This document shows, piece after piece, positions 1 through 9,674 of a stretch of 13,240 nt of DNA. Within the stretch, counting starts at the first letter, position 1. Every line of letters begins with the position of its first letter. The DNA lies in NCBI GenBank assembly GCA_000697335.1, contig JNEM01014629.1, forward strand, positions 1 to 13,240, read 5' to 3'. Source of the stretch: Conidiobolus incongruus B7586 (lineage: Eukaryota; Entomophthoromycota; Entomophthoromycetes; Entomophthorales; Conidiobolaceae). The position numbers were made by a program, and so were the translations under genes. The notes under the pieces were generated by a model. It was not told where the DNA came from, made no database searches, and saw only the letters and a list, made by a program, of their open reading frames with translations.

Positions 1-1541
1 ATTTTATATATTATTAAATAAAAACAATAATATACTAAATAAAATATATACAAAAAATATTCAAATTATAATATATATAAATTAAAAAATATTGTTGTAT
101 TTATAATATAATACAAAACTTAAATAAAAACTAATTAATAATAGAGTGATAGATATAAAAAAAACTCCAAAAATATTAAGATTTTTAATATTAAGCTTAG
201 AATATATAAATACAAAATTCAAAGTTTTTGTAAATTATTATTTAAATTAAAATTTCAATTGGAATAAAAATTTAAATTTTAAAAAATATATTATTTGAAA
301 TTTTTTAAATCTCAAAGATTAATTTATATTATTAATTTTTTACTTATTAATAAAGCAAAGGATAATAAATTAAAAAGCAATATTTTTTTATTAAAAATTA
401 CCTAAGTAATTTATTATCCATAATATAGATATATTATATATATTTTAGCTTAAATTTAAATTAAATAACTTGAATTATAAATCAAATACTTTATAATTGA
501 TTAAAAACATAAAAAACTAGAGTAATTATAGATAAACTAAATTTATTAAAATTAATCAAAATTAAAGGTTTTTATAACAGATTGTTTTGACTAATGAATC
601 TTAAATTCTTTTATATAATTCTCTATTCAAAAATAAATCAAAATATAAAATTAAGCTAAAATTATCCCTAATATAGATCTTTATAAATTCATATTTTATT
701 AATAAAAAAATCTTATATATTTGTAATAAAATATAAAAGTATATAATTTTTATATTTAATTTCAAAAAATAAATAAAATAAAATTATTTTTAATTAATAT
801 TTTTATTATAAAATTAAAATACCTATTAATTAATAAAACAATTACAAAATATATAAAACTTAATATATACAAGAGCTTTAATTTAAAAAAAATCAAAAAG
901 AGTTAATATAAATAATATATTCACTAGATTATAACTTATGTGATTATAATTATTTTAGGTAATTAAAAAATATACCTATAAGAAAAAAATTCCTGTGAAT
1001 AAATTAAATTGATTTATAAATTATTAAATCTTAGTCTTTAATAACAAAAACTATTTTTTAAATGTTAGAGGTTTACCAAAAGTATAGCAAAAAGTTATTA
1101 ATAATAAAAACAATGAAAATTTTATATTATATTACTATTTTTATATATTATATATTAAAATATTTCTATTTTTCAATTGTAAAAATTTTTCATGATTTAA
1201 ATTATAGAGAAATATCAATGAAAAGAAAAGACAATGATTTTCCCTTTATGTTAGGTGATTGTCAAAATATAAAATTTAAACTAAATTAATAATATTGAAT
1301 TTGATTGGTATATTTTGTTGAAAAGTAAAAGAGTCATGCGTATAGGTTAATTTAATATAAAACAACTATTTGGATTTTTTAAATTTTGATGGTCATTACT
1401 AATAATTTTAATTGTAAATATAATATGAAAATTTTTATGTTATTCGAAAAATATAATTAGAGGGTAATATATTGATAAATTAATAATAATTTTATTATAG
1501 TTAGAGTAATTAATAAGGTTTAACAATCTTAACAATTTTTG
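1..1541. other. AT-rich gene-poor flank downstream of paralog A
   Basis: No gene can be supported here. The stretch is dominated by A/T runs with stops in every frame. The longest ATG-started frame (1062-1289) is 75 codons of Ile/Tyr/Lys/Phe-rich sequence of the kind that random AT-rich DNA yields. No tRNA, rRNA, transposon end or tandem array was recognised. The end nearest paralog A should hold that gene's 3' untranslated region and poly(A) site. Confidence 0.6.
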
Positions 1542-3221
1542 TCATTTATCTTGATATAAACAGTTATTAATCTGTCCATAAGCGTTAGCAACGAAAAATG
1601 CACCAAATTCCTTTTCCAACTCTTGTTTCAATTTCATAACAAATGGATTTGTATCAAATTTCTTGAAAAATTTCATCATGGATACGTTACATTTAAATAG
1701 TTTAGCAGATTTTACACAGAATTTGTAGCTAGTGGCAAAATATCTACGATCTACAGTGATATTACTCTCCAACAAAATTTTACACGCGTGAAAAGCTCCT
1801 TGAGGGAAAATTGGGTCGAGAAATTCAAAGTGTGGAATATGGTTAGCTGTGGGGTCAATGATTTGAGGAAACATCATTTCAATCAGTCGCAGCGAGCATT
1901 CTCGCTGAATTTGGAGATATTTATCTCGAATTTCTGATTCTTGTTGGTAATATTTGACTAATAATTCACAAATATCTATAATAATCATACAGACTTTGAC
2001 GTAAATTGCAAAGTATCCCAATTCGCACGTCGTAGCTTTGATATTAATTTGTTTGAGTTCTTCAAAGTCAATTAGTAAATTTACGAAGGCTTGACACCGT
2101 GTCAATACTTCAACCAAATTCAAAATTGTAGATTCTGAGCTCTTTTCAGGATGGAATTCTTTTTTAAGTTTGGCGAAATCCCAATTGAGTTGAACGCAAG
2201 CTTCGTAATGCATCATCACATTGTAAGATACTTGTGAAAATATTCGATCTTTCTCCAGTTTGGAATTAGACCAAGTGTCAACCTTGATATTTGGTTGGGA
2301 TTGAATTAATCGAAGCTGTCTTAGGTAAAAATAGCATAGGAAATCTAAATAATTTAGTAGACTCCAAACACTTGCCTTTTCCTCAGATTCTAAATCCAAT
2401 AGTGTTGGGATAGTATTGTGAAGGTCTAATTGGTGACTCTTATAAATTGCGAGTGTCAAATGTTTACTAGCAGGAGACGACAAGCGTTGTTGAATTTCCA
2501 TCAATAACAAATTTATATAAGTTTGCACCATTTCTAAACTTATAGTAGCTTCATTCTGCATTGCATTCGCTATGGACAATCTGTAAAATTCCATCTCTTC
2601 CAATTTGGGTATTTCTTGAAGATTCATGGCGAACCATAACATCTGGGCGCGACACAGCGTTGAAGTAAGTAAAGGGTTGCCAAATTGAGATGATTCAAGT
2701 AAAAAGCGCAATTTTTGTGGGTTTATGATTGGAAATATAGGGTGTAAATATGTAATATAAAGTTCTAGCAATATTGTATAATCTTGATATGTATCTAAAT
2801 AAATATTAATAAAAACTGATCACTTTTATAAATTGAACTTACTTGGCGTTTTGATGAAAGAAGGTGATTTAACCACAATATTGGGAATAGAATCTTCAAT
2901 CTTGAACCAAGCCATTGCAAGCGGTATATTAGAATCTTTAAAATTCTTCATTTCAAATTTAACATGATTCCAATGATCCAATATCCTATCGATATCACCA
3001 CAGCTCAAATTCCTATCTTGGCTAATGGCTCTTTCTAATAATAGTTTTAAATTGTCAACTCTAACTAACATTTTAGAAATTTTTGAAGTATCGCCACGTT
3101 TGTAAAGATTCACCTGGTTATAGGTACATTCCACTTTGGATAGTTTGCACCTGGAGCATGGAGACCCTCTATCACACTTCTTTTTAGATCTTCGACAGTT
3201 ATTACACGGTACTGAACTCAT
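1542..3221 (-). CDS. Paralog A: Zn2Cys6 fungal-specific transcription factor, two exons, 543 aa
   Basis: Predicted nuclear DNA-binding regulator; its targets are unknown. Exon 1 is 3221-2843 and exon 2 is 2794-1542 (TGA stop), joined across a 48-nt intron. Residues 6-32 form an intact binuclear zinc cluster, C6-X2-C9-X6-C16-X5-C22-X2-C25-X6-C32, with the basic RRSKKK loop. Residues 47-66 are heptad-like and could dimerise. A conserved linker follows (DHWNHVKFEM, then AWFKIEDSIPNIV). From about residue 131 comes the fungal transcription-factor domain (LLELYITYLHPIFPIINPQ), with its YKSHQLDLHN motif ending near 253 and DPIFPQGAFHAC at 453-464. The ATG is the only sensible start and matches both paralogs. 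At 543 aa it is short for this family. The last ~25 residues differ from B and C. It is transcribed divergently from B. The family call is very secure; the function is not. Confidence 0.93.
2795..2842 (-). other. Spliceosomal intron of paralog A (48 nt, phase 1)
   Basis: Read on the minus strand, the donor is GTAAGT and the acceptor is TTTAG. A branch-like TATTAAT lies on plus-strand bases 2805-2811, close to the acceptor. Splicing splits an Asn codon (A|AT) and joins KTPS-type linker sequence to TYQDY, the same joint as in B and C. Unspliced, the frame stops four codons after the Ser, giving a 131-residue protein. Confidence 0.92.
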
Positions 3222-3310
3222 AATTTATAAATCATAGATAATTAAAGTTATCAATTTAAAAATATTTTTTGTTATAATTTATTAGTAAAAGTGGACAATA
3301 ATTTAAAAGA

Positions 3311-3328
3311 GGAATATGTGGAATATGT
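3311..3328. repeat. Tandem 9-bp repeat, GGAATATGT x2
   Basis: Two perfect adjacent copies (3311-3319 and 3320-3328), about 90 bp upstream of the start of A. Two copies this short may be accidental, but they sit in the G+C-richer patch proposed as the A promoter. Confidence 0.5.
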
Positions 3329-3366
3329 ATTACTCCGCTTTAAAATTAATGAGCATTCAGAAAAAA

Positions 3367-3377
3367 ATTGGTCCAAT
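3367..3377. promoter_or_regulatory. Palindromic CCAAT box upstream of paralog A
   Basis: The sequence ATTGGTCCAAT is a perfect palindrome holding a CCAAT pentamer on each strand, about 145 bp upstream of the A start codon. In fungi CCAAT is bound by the Hap2/3/5 complex, usually 100-250 bp before the gene, so position and sequence fit. Binding is inferred only. Confidence 0.35.
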
Positions 3378-4297
3378 GGTAAAATTAACCTAATCAATAA
3401 CCCTTTTTTCGGAAAAATTTCTCACAATGGAAATAACAATCGTTCAATGACAAAATTATTTAATAAACACCAATAATAATGATATTGGTCTGCTAAATTT
3501 GGAAATATATTGCATGTGGTCTATTTATATACTAGTATAAACAAAATAAAGGAATTTTTTAAATGTTAAATAGATATAAAAAATTTCGAAGTTATATAAT
3601 ATTGACACTACATTATAGAGAAACATTTTTTTAGTTATGGAAATGTCCTTGTTTGGAATTCAATCTTTTTTATCATGATTTATAAATTTTATTATTACAG
3701 ATTTTTAATTTATTTCATTATAATAATTATTAAAAATGGCTTATTCAAAATAACGAATTTATATACCAATATTTGTAATATCAATCTAAATAATTTATTT
3801 TATACATAATACTGGCTATATATATATATAGAAGTTATTGAATTACTACTAAAACTTCAAAATTGGAGTATTTTATAATTAAACATTAATGTTTTTGAGA
3901 CCATGAAAAAATAAATTATATTATAGCCATAACTTGAATAGTAGAGTATATATGATGACTAATATGTACTTTTATTTGTAATAAAATTACATATATATTT
4001 TAACTTTAATTGATTCATTTAATAATCTTACCAAAAAGGTCACAGATTAAATTTACCATCATGATTTTGCGAATTTGAGATGCAAATACCTCGATATTCC
4101 AAATTTTGTCTTCTAAAATATAATGAAAATATTTTAATTTGTTTTTTATCATAATTAATAGATTTGGGTGATTAATTTGAAGCTATTTCCTTATTATCAA
4201 GTCTTAATTCGAATCACTTAAAAATCCAAATAATATTATAAATCAATCCTTTCAATATTACATCACCATATTAATCCAAATTTGGTATTTAAATTTC

Positions 4298-4307
4298 TTA
4301 TCAGATG
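4298..4307 (-). promoter_or_regulatory. Single GATA-type word (CATCTGATAA on the minus strand)
   Basis: The plus strand reads TTATCAGATG, identical to the right arms of the paired elements before B and C, and the flanking bases (C before, A after) also fit the shared consensus. It lies about 1.08 kb upstream of A and 0.8 kb upstream of B. A possible decayed partner, CATCACCATA, starts at 4261, but that match is weak. Confidence 0.4.
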
Positions 4308-4938
4308 AGATTTCGAATCATATCCCATATATATTTTTAGGATAAATACGAATTTTACATTGAATAATTTGAGTCGAAATACAAAGTATAAAAATATTAG
4401 GTTGAATAATAGAATATATATATAATATACAATAGTCCACTATTACTCATATTATTTAGAAATTATTATTGATTTTTGATATTTTCAACAGAAAAAATAA
4501 TTGAAGTCGAATATGTCATAGATAGATTAAAATTTAAAAATTTTAATTTTTATCAAAATCTAAATTATACTCTTTTTTGGTAATTATTTAAAATTCAATA
4601 TCTAACTTTGAATTGTTTACAGATTTATGGATTGTTTTTTTTAATATCAAATCTATGTTAAATATTCACATATTCAAGTTTATTATCTAGTTAATGACAT
4701 TGAGTAAATCATTAGTTGTCCCGAAATTCTTCCATTGTATTAATTTAAACTTGTAAATTTTTATAAATTAGATCAAGTTTGTAATATTGTAATTACAATT
4801 AATGTATTGGTTTATATTTATTAGCATTTATTATACTTTGCATACAATTATATTGATGTAATAAAAAAAAATATGGGAGTTAATTATTTTTTCAAAAGAT
4901 TTAAAATTACCATTCTTTAAATAATTATCCAAAAATTC

Positions 4939-4993
4939 CATCTGATAAGCAATTATTTTACCAATTTTAGACATTCTAATTTTTTATCAGATG
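4939..4993. promoter_or_regulatory. Inverted pair of CATCTGATAA words upstream of paralog B
   Basis: The left arm CATCTGATAA is at 4939-4948 and its exact reverse complement TTATCAGATG at 4984-4993, with a 35-bp spacer. The pair ends 119 bp before the B start codon. Each arm, with its flanking G, contains TGATAAG, the classic fungal GATA-factor site (HGATAR); the word also contains CATCTG, an E-box (CANNTG). An almost identical arrangement precedes paralog C, so this is probably a real operator. Which protein binds is inference: a GATA factor, the paralogs themselves, or another regulator. Confidence 0.65.
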
Positions 4994-5112
4994 AACTTAA
5001 TAATTAACTTTCATCAAATTTTTATTCTTTAAAGTCCTAGTTAATATTTAAGACTGAGAAATTCCTAATTGTAATAAAAAATTAATTATTTTACTTTGAT
5101 GACATATTTTAA

Positions 5113-6751
5113 ATGAGTTCAATACCTTGTAATAATTGTAGACAATCCAAAAAGAAATGTGATAGGGGCCACCCTTGCTCGAGGTGCAAAGCTCAAAAAA
5201 CCGAGTGTATTTACAATCAAATCAATCTGTTCAAACGTGGGAACGGCACAAAGGTTGACAAGTTGTTCCAACGTGTTAACAAGTTGGAAATATTGTTAAG
5301 AAGAGCTTTAGAGAATGATAATCTGAGAAGTTGTGATATTAATAAAGTTATCGACCACTGGAATAATATTAAATTTCAAATGCAAGATTATAAAGATTTG
5401 AATTTGCCTTTAACACTTGCTTGGTTTAAAATTGAGGGTAGTATACCTAATATTGTTACTAAGGTACAGACGCTTGTGAAAAGGCCAAGTAAGAGTTATT
5501 AATATTATTTGTTATCAATTTTTTATTAATTTTCGTTTAGATAATTATCAAGATTATTTGGTATTGCTGAACTTGTATATTACATATTTACATCCTTTAT
5601 TCCCTTTCATAAACCCACAAAAATTACAGCTATTGTTAGATACCTCCAGTTTTGATAATCCACTATTAACTTCGACTTTATGTCGTGCTCAAATCTTTTG
5701 GTTCGCCGTTAACAATATGGATATTCCGAGATTGAAAGAAATGGAATTTTACAAATTGTCCATCGAGAATATGATCACAAATGAAGCTACTATTAGTCTT
5801 GATATTATTCAAACTTTGATTAATTTGGCATTGTTGGAAGTACACCAGAATCAGCAGGCTGATGCCAGTAAACACTTGACATTGGCTGTGTATAAAAGTC
5901 ACCAGTTAGATCTCCATAATACGATTCCGACGCTATTGGATTTGGAATCGAACGAAAAGCGAAGTACCTGGAGTATATTATATTACATTGACTTCCTATG
6001 CCAAGTGTTTTTGGGACAGCCTAGATTAATTAAAATTGACCCAATGTCAAATATACCCTCATTTTCATCCGATTCAAAATATGACAGAGAAGATATATAT
6101 TCACAGGTATCATTCAATATCATGAAACAATACGAAGCTTGGGTCCATCTAAGCTGGGAATTTCCCAAATTCATCCATCGATGGCGTCCTGAATTCATTT
6201 CAGAATCCAATATCATTAATCTCATTGAAATGTTATCAGGAGCCCAAACTTACATCAATATTCACCTTAATGAGAATAGTTTGAACCAAATGAATGTGCA
6301 TTCATCCACTGCCAATTTAGGATACTTATCAGTATTCGTAAAATGCTGTATGCTAGTCATCGACATTTGCGAACTATTGGCCCTATACTATAAAAACTCT
6401 AGCGAAATCTCGGATAAGTACCGTAAAATCCAACGCGAAAGATCTCTACATCTATTAAATATACTATTTCCGCAAATTCATTACCCAAAGGCCAAGCGAT
6501 TACAATACCTTGAATATATTGATCCAATCTTCCCACAGGCGGCATTTCATGCGTGTAGAATTTTACTTCAGGATACGATTCCGCTATACCAGCAGTACTT
6601 TAAACTCATTTATAAATTCTGTACAGAGACACAAAAGCTGTTCCCCTGTAATTGGGAATTGATGCGATACTTTGAGATGTGGAAGGATCATCCCTACTTG
6701 GTTCAATTGCATAGGGAATTAAAAGCTGAAAGAACTTATTTATCCCCTTGA
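5113..6751 (+). CDS. Paralog B: Zn2Cys6 fungal-specific transcription factor, two exons, 528 aa
   Basis: Predicted nuclear sequence-specific regulator with unknown targets. Exon 1 is 5113-5488 and exon 2 is 5541-6751 (TGA stop). The zinc cluster has all six cysteines (6, 9, 16, 22, 25, 32) with X2-6-5-2-6 spacing. Its basic loop reads RQSKKK, where A and C have RRSKKK, and His-20 replaces their Ser, so DNA-contact details may differ. A coiled-coil-like stretch follows (KVDKLFQRVNKLEILLRRAL), then the conserved linker IDHWNNIKFQM and AWFKIEGSIPNIV. The regulatory domain starts at LLNLYITYLHPLFPFINPQ, with ASKHL...LDLHN at 234-252 and DPIFPQAAFHAC at 453-464. It ends at YLSP without the serine tail of C. 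It is divergent from A and tandem with C, and has a paired GATA-type element before it. B is closer to C than to A in the C-terminal half. Confidence 0.93.
5489..5540 (+). other. Spliceosomal intron of paralog B (52 nt, phase 1)
   Basis: The donor is GTAAGA, a branch-like TATTAAT lies at 5524-5530 and the acceptor is TTTAG. Splicing splits an Asn codon (A|AT) and restores the linker-to-NYQDYL reading frame seen in the paralogs. Without splicing the frame ends after 129 residues. Confidence 0.92.
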
Positions 6752-6774
6752 TTATTTTTATTTTTGATTATTAG

Positions 6775-6784
6775 TATGTATGTA
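6775..6784 (+). terminator. Possible 3'-end processing (efficiency) element of paralog B
   Basis: TATGTATGTA, preceded by TAG, lies 24 bp after the B stop codon. UAUGUA is the best known yeast polyadenylation efficiency element, and A/T-rich positioning and cleavage sequences follow. The position fits, but the motif is short and the surroundings are AT-rich. Confidence 0.35.
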
Positions 6785-8533
6785 GTTATTGTTCTATTTT
6801 TTAATAAATTCATTATATTCATTTTTTTATTTTTAATATAAAATTATAATGTTGAATAAAGATCTTTATACTAAAATTTATTTAACTTTAATAATTCAAT
6901 TTCTTTTATTAAATTTCGCAAAATTGAAAACAACAAAATTCAAATGATTAATCATCTTCAAATTGCTTCATCAAGAACTATCTATACACAAATAGCATTT
7001 TAAATTAAGCTTTTTTATTAATGTCTTAGTATTTCAATCACTGGTCATCCTGGTGAGAGTATATATGATAATATATGATTTATTAAACTATTTATATTGT
7101 TATACCTAATATTAATAATATACTTTCTAAGATTTATATTATTAATTTACAATTACAAAAACTTGTCTGCATGGTTTTTCAATTTAAAGTGTTAATCAAA
7201 AAGATTCAAATTTTGAAACCCATAAATATTTAATATGTTTCTATTCTATACCTGATCTTTTCTTGTTTTTACAACTAAGATAGTTTATTTTTGACAACAA
7301 TGATAATGTCAATTGATATTTTAAAAGTATAATATTTAATTAAACAGTATACTCAAATATAGTCTATTCTTAATTTTAAATTTTATTACCAATAGTTTTT
7401 TTTATAATCATCAGATCAAAATTTTAATATTATTCTGAATTTTAAATTATGAGAATTTTTTGAGTTTGAAAAATAAATAAACATTTAAATTTACAAGTTA
7501 TAAAAATTAGTATATAAATTATTATGAATATTATCTTTTATTATCAATAATTGTTTATTATATTTTTGGCAAATTTGTAATATTTAAATAACAAATTTTT
7601 TAATCAAAGACAAAATTTTAGTATTTTATATATTAATTATATTTTTTATAGAAATTTTGTTTTTTGTAATTGGTTGTTTAATTTTTAATAGTAATTATCA
7701 TTATATAAGCTATAATCTAGTGAATATACTAGATATGGTAATTATTTCTAATTATTTTTAATTAAAATATTTTTTATAAATTTAGTTTTTATATATATTA
7801 AAATTATAATATAAAATAATCATTATCCTCAAATTTTATTTCAAAACTAATTGAAAATAACTTTATATAAAATAAAATAAAATTAAATATACTTAAATTA
7901 ATTCCTTTTTTGGCTTTTAAATAATATAGCTTATAATAAGTAGTTAATTTTAATAAAACATTATATTTAAAAGTTATATGTAAATTTTAAGTGACTTTAT
8001 AATACTTATGATTAAGTTTTATTAATATTGAAATAAAAGACATTTGATGATTATTATTTAGTTAATAAATAATTAAATTAGATAATAAATTAATAAAAGT
8101 TAATTATTTAATAAAAAAGCATTATATATTTAACTATATACTTTTTAAATTACTTTATTTTATATATATTCATTTCTCTAAAATTAATATTTTTGAAAAA
8201 TCAGAAATTAAAAATTCACTTATTTTTTTCAATTCTATGGTATTAATTATAAATTGATATTCTAATTAATATGGTATTTTTTACCTCTATTATATATAAC
8301 TTTATAAAAGTTATATATATTTGATAATCAAAAATTGAATGGCATTTATTTATTAATATTTTATTATTCAAAAGTTCTCTATAATTAGTATAAGTTTGAT
8401 ATATTTTTTAGTATATCTGACAAAAAATTATATATATATACCTAATTTATTTGGTATTTAAAATTATATTAATTTGTATATATATTATAATAGTAATGAA
8501 ATTAATTAACTATATTAATAAGAAAATGTAGTA

Positions 8534-8557
8534 ATATATATATATATATATATATAT
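8534..8557. repeat. (AT)12 microsatellite
   Basis: An uninterrupted AT dinucleotide tract, the longest simple repeat seen in the window, in the spacer between B and C. It is self-complementary and likely to vary in length between strains. Confidence 0.9.
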
Positions 8558-9274
8558 TATTAAGCCTTTAAGATATTATTATAAAATTATTTTAAAAGAC
8601 ATACAATTAAAATTGATCAGAAATATTGAATGGTTGTATGCATATATTATGACAATTTGAAAAATAAAATTATTTATAATGGATACCTGTGTATAATTTA
8701 AATCTTGTATTTTATATCATGATATCTATTCAAGCATATATTGAACATTATCAATTAATTTTTCAATATTTAAATCCCAAAAATATGATTTTTTTCGATA
8801 ATATGTATGCTTATCATTTAGCTGTATCAAATTAAAAAATGGTCAATGCTTTATTTACACTCTAATTACTCTATTATTAGATAAAATGTATATTAAATTA
8901 TTAAATTTCAAGCAATATAGTTTGTAGTGTGTTAATATTGTTAATATTATTCATAACTTCAAGTTTATTTCTTTCAGTTTACCTTCAATAAATTCTTTCA
9001 TTTGTCATCTGAATTTAGTAATCATTTCTAGATTCAATAAAAAACTCAAAAACTTATTACATGGTAAAATTTTGAATTTAGCAATCCTATTCTTCCAGAT
9101 ACTTAAAATGGAAGTGAGAGTATTCCATTTAATCTAGTCTTTTTAAATTTTTAATTTTACAATATTAAAAGTAAAATGAATGCTTTTGAAATTTTCTATT
9201 TATTTAGTTCTTAATATTTATAAAAAGAATTATTTGGTTTGGATGCGTTAGTAAATATTGAAATGATAATATGA

Positions 9275-9321
9275 CGGAATTGGTCGGAAAATTAATATAT
9301 ATTTTACACTATATATCTCGG
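9275..9321 (+). promoter_or_regulatory. Cluster of three CGG triplets upstream of paralog C
   Basis: CGG occurs at 9275-9277, 9285-9287 and 9319-9321, in otherwise AT-rich DNA where this triplet is rare, about 355-400 bp before the C start. The first two form a direct repeat, CGGAATTGGTCGGAA, with 7 bp between triplets. CGG half-sites are the usual targets of Zn2Cys6 proteins, so auto- or cross-regulation by the paralogs is possible. This is inference from motif and location only. Confidence 0.3.
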
Positions 9322-9490
9322 CTTATGAGAATTAATATTGCCAAGTTGCAAGTAATATTAAACAAGAATACCATTATATTATTTACTATAAACAACCTAT
9401 CAATTGAACAAACTAATCATCCATGCTATTATGTGAAAAATCATTATTAAGTTTAATTAGGTAATTTTAGTAAATACTAAATATAGAATC

Positions 9491-9546
9491 CATCTGATAA
9501 GGTTGGAATTACTCAATTTAGATTTAGGTATTATCGTTATCAGATG
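9491..9546. promoter_or_regulatory. Inverted pair of CATCTGATAA words upstream of paralog C
   Basis: The left arm is at 9491-9500 and the exact reverse-complement right arm TTATCAGATG at 9537-9546, with a 36-bp spacer, ending 128 bp before the C start codon. Arms, the flanking C and G of the left arm, spacer length and distance to the start all match the element before B, whose spacer also has a related CAATTTTAGA/CAATTTAGA stretch. Each arm contains TGATAAG, a fungal GATA-factor site. Confidence 0.65.
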
Positions 9547-9674
9547 AAGTATTTTAAATCAATTTAATTATTAATCCGATTACATCTTTAATGTTCAATT
9601 AAAAATATTTATAAAATAATAAATCTTATAATATAATATTTGTTTTTAAATTTATGATTTAATAATTATAAAAT

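Larger units (their letters stand above)
3222..5112. other. Divergent intergenic region between paralogs A and B
   Basis: About 1.9 kb with no supportable gene; it must hold the promoters of both A and B. Bases 3290-3480 are visibly richer in G+C than the surroundings and carry a CCAAT palindrome, a CCG and a CGG triplet and a tandem 9-bp repeat, so they look like upstream control DNA for A. The B side carries an inverted GATA-type pair at 4939-4993, and one more copy of that word lies at 4298-4307. The rest is AT-rich DNA in which I see nothing. Confidence 0.6.
6752..9674. other. Long AT-rich spacer between paralogs B and C
   Basis: About 2.9 kb with no supportable gene on either strand. 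It holds the 3' end of B, an (AT)12 tract at 8534-8557, CGG triplets near 9275-9321 and the paired GATA-type element at 9491-9546 before C. The interval from about 7300 to 8600 is the most A/T-biased part. No transposon, tRNA or decayed extra paralog could be recognised by eye. Confidence 0.55.

Noticed and set aside
1062-1289. 75-codon ATG-started frame, rich in Ile, Tyr, Lys and Phe
   Set aside because: It lies in DNA as AT-rich as the surroundings, has no recognisable motif or codon signature and no paralog elsewhere in the window; frames of this size are expected by chance.
3291-3476. 61-codon open frame in the A/B intergenic region
   Set aside because: It begins at GTG rather than ATG, is short and lowly complex (Asn/Lys-rich) and overlaps what looks like the A promoter; the higher G+C is better explained by control sites.
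5678-6225. Minus-strand open frames of 74 and 80 codons inside paralog B
   Set aside because: They lie opposite the conserved exon 2 of B, have no family resemblance and are antisense shadows.
7039-7060. Small G/C-richer island after paralog B considered as a tRNA or ncRNA fragment
   Set aside because: It is only about 20 bases, with no cloverleaf, A/B box or conserved stem around it.
916-7728. 18-bp match in opposite orientation between 916-933 and 7711-7728
   Set aside because: In DNA of this composition about one such match is expected in 13 kb, the flanks do not extend it, and nothing between suggests a mobile element.
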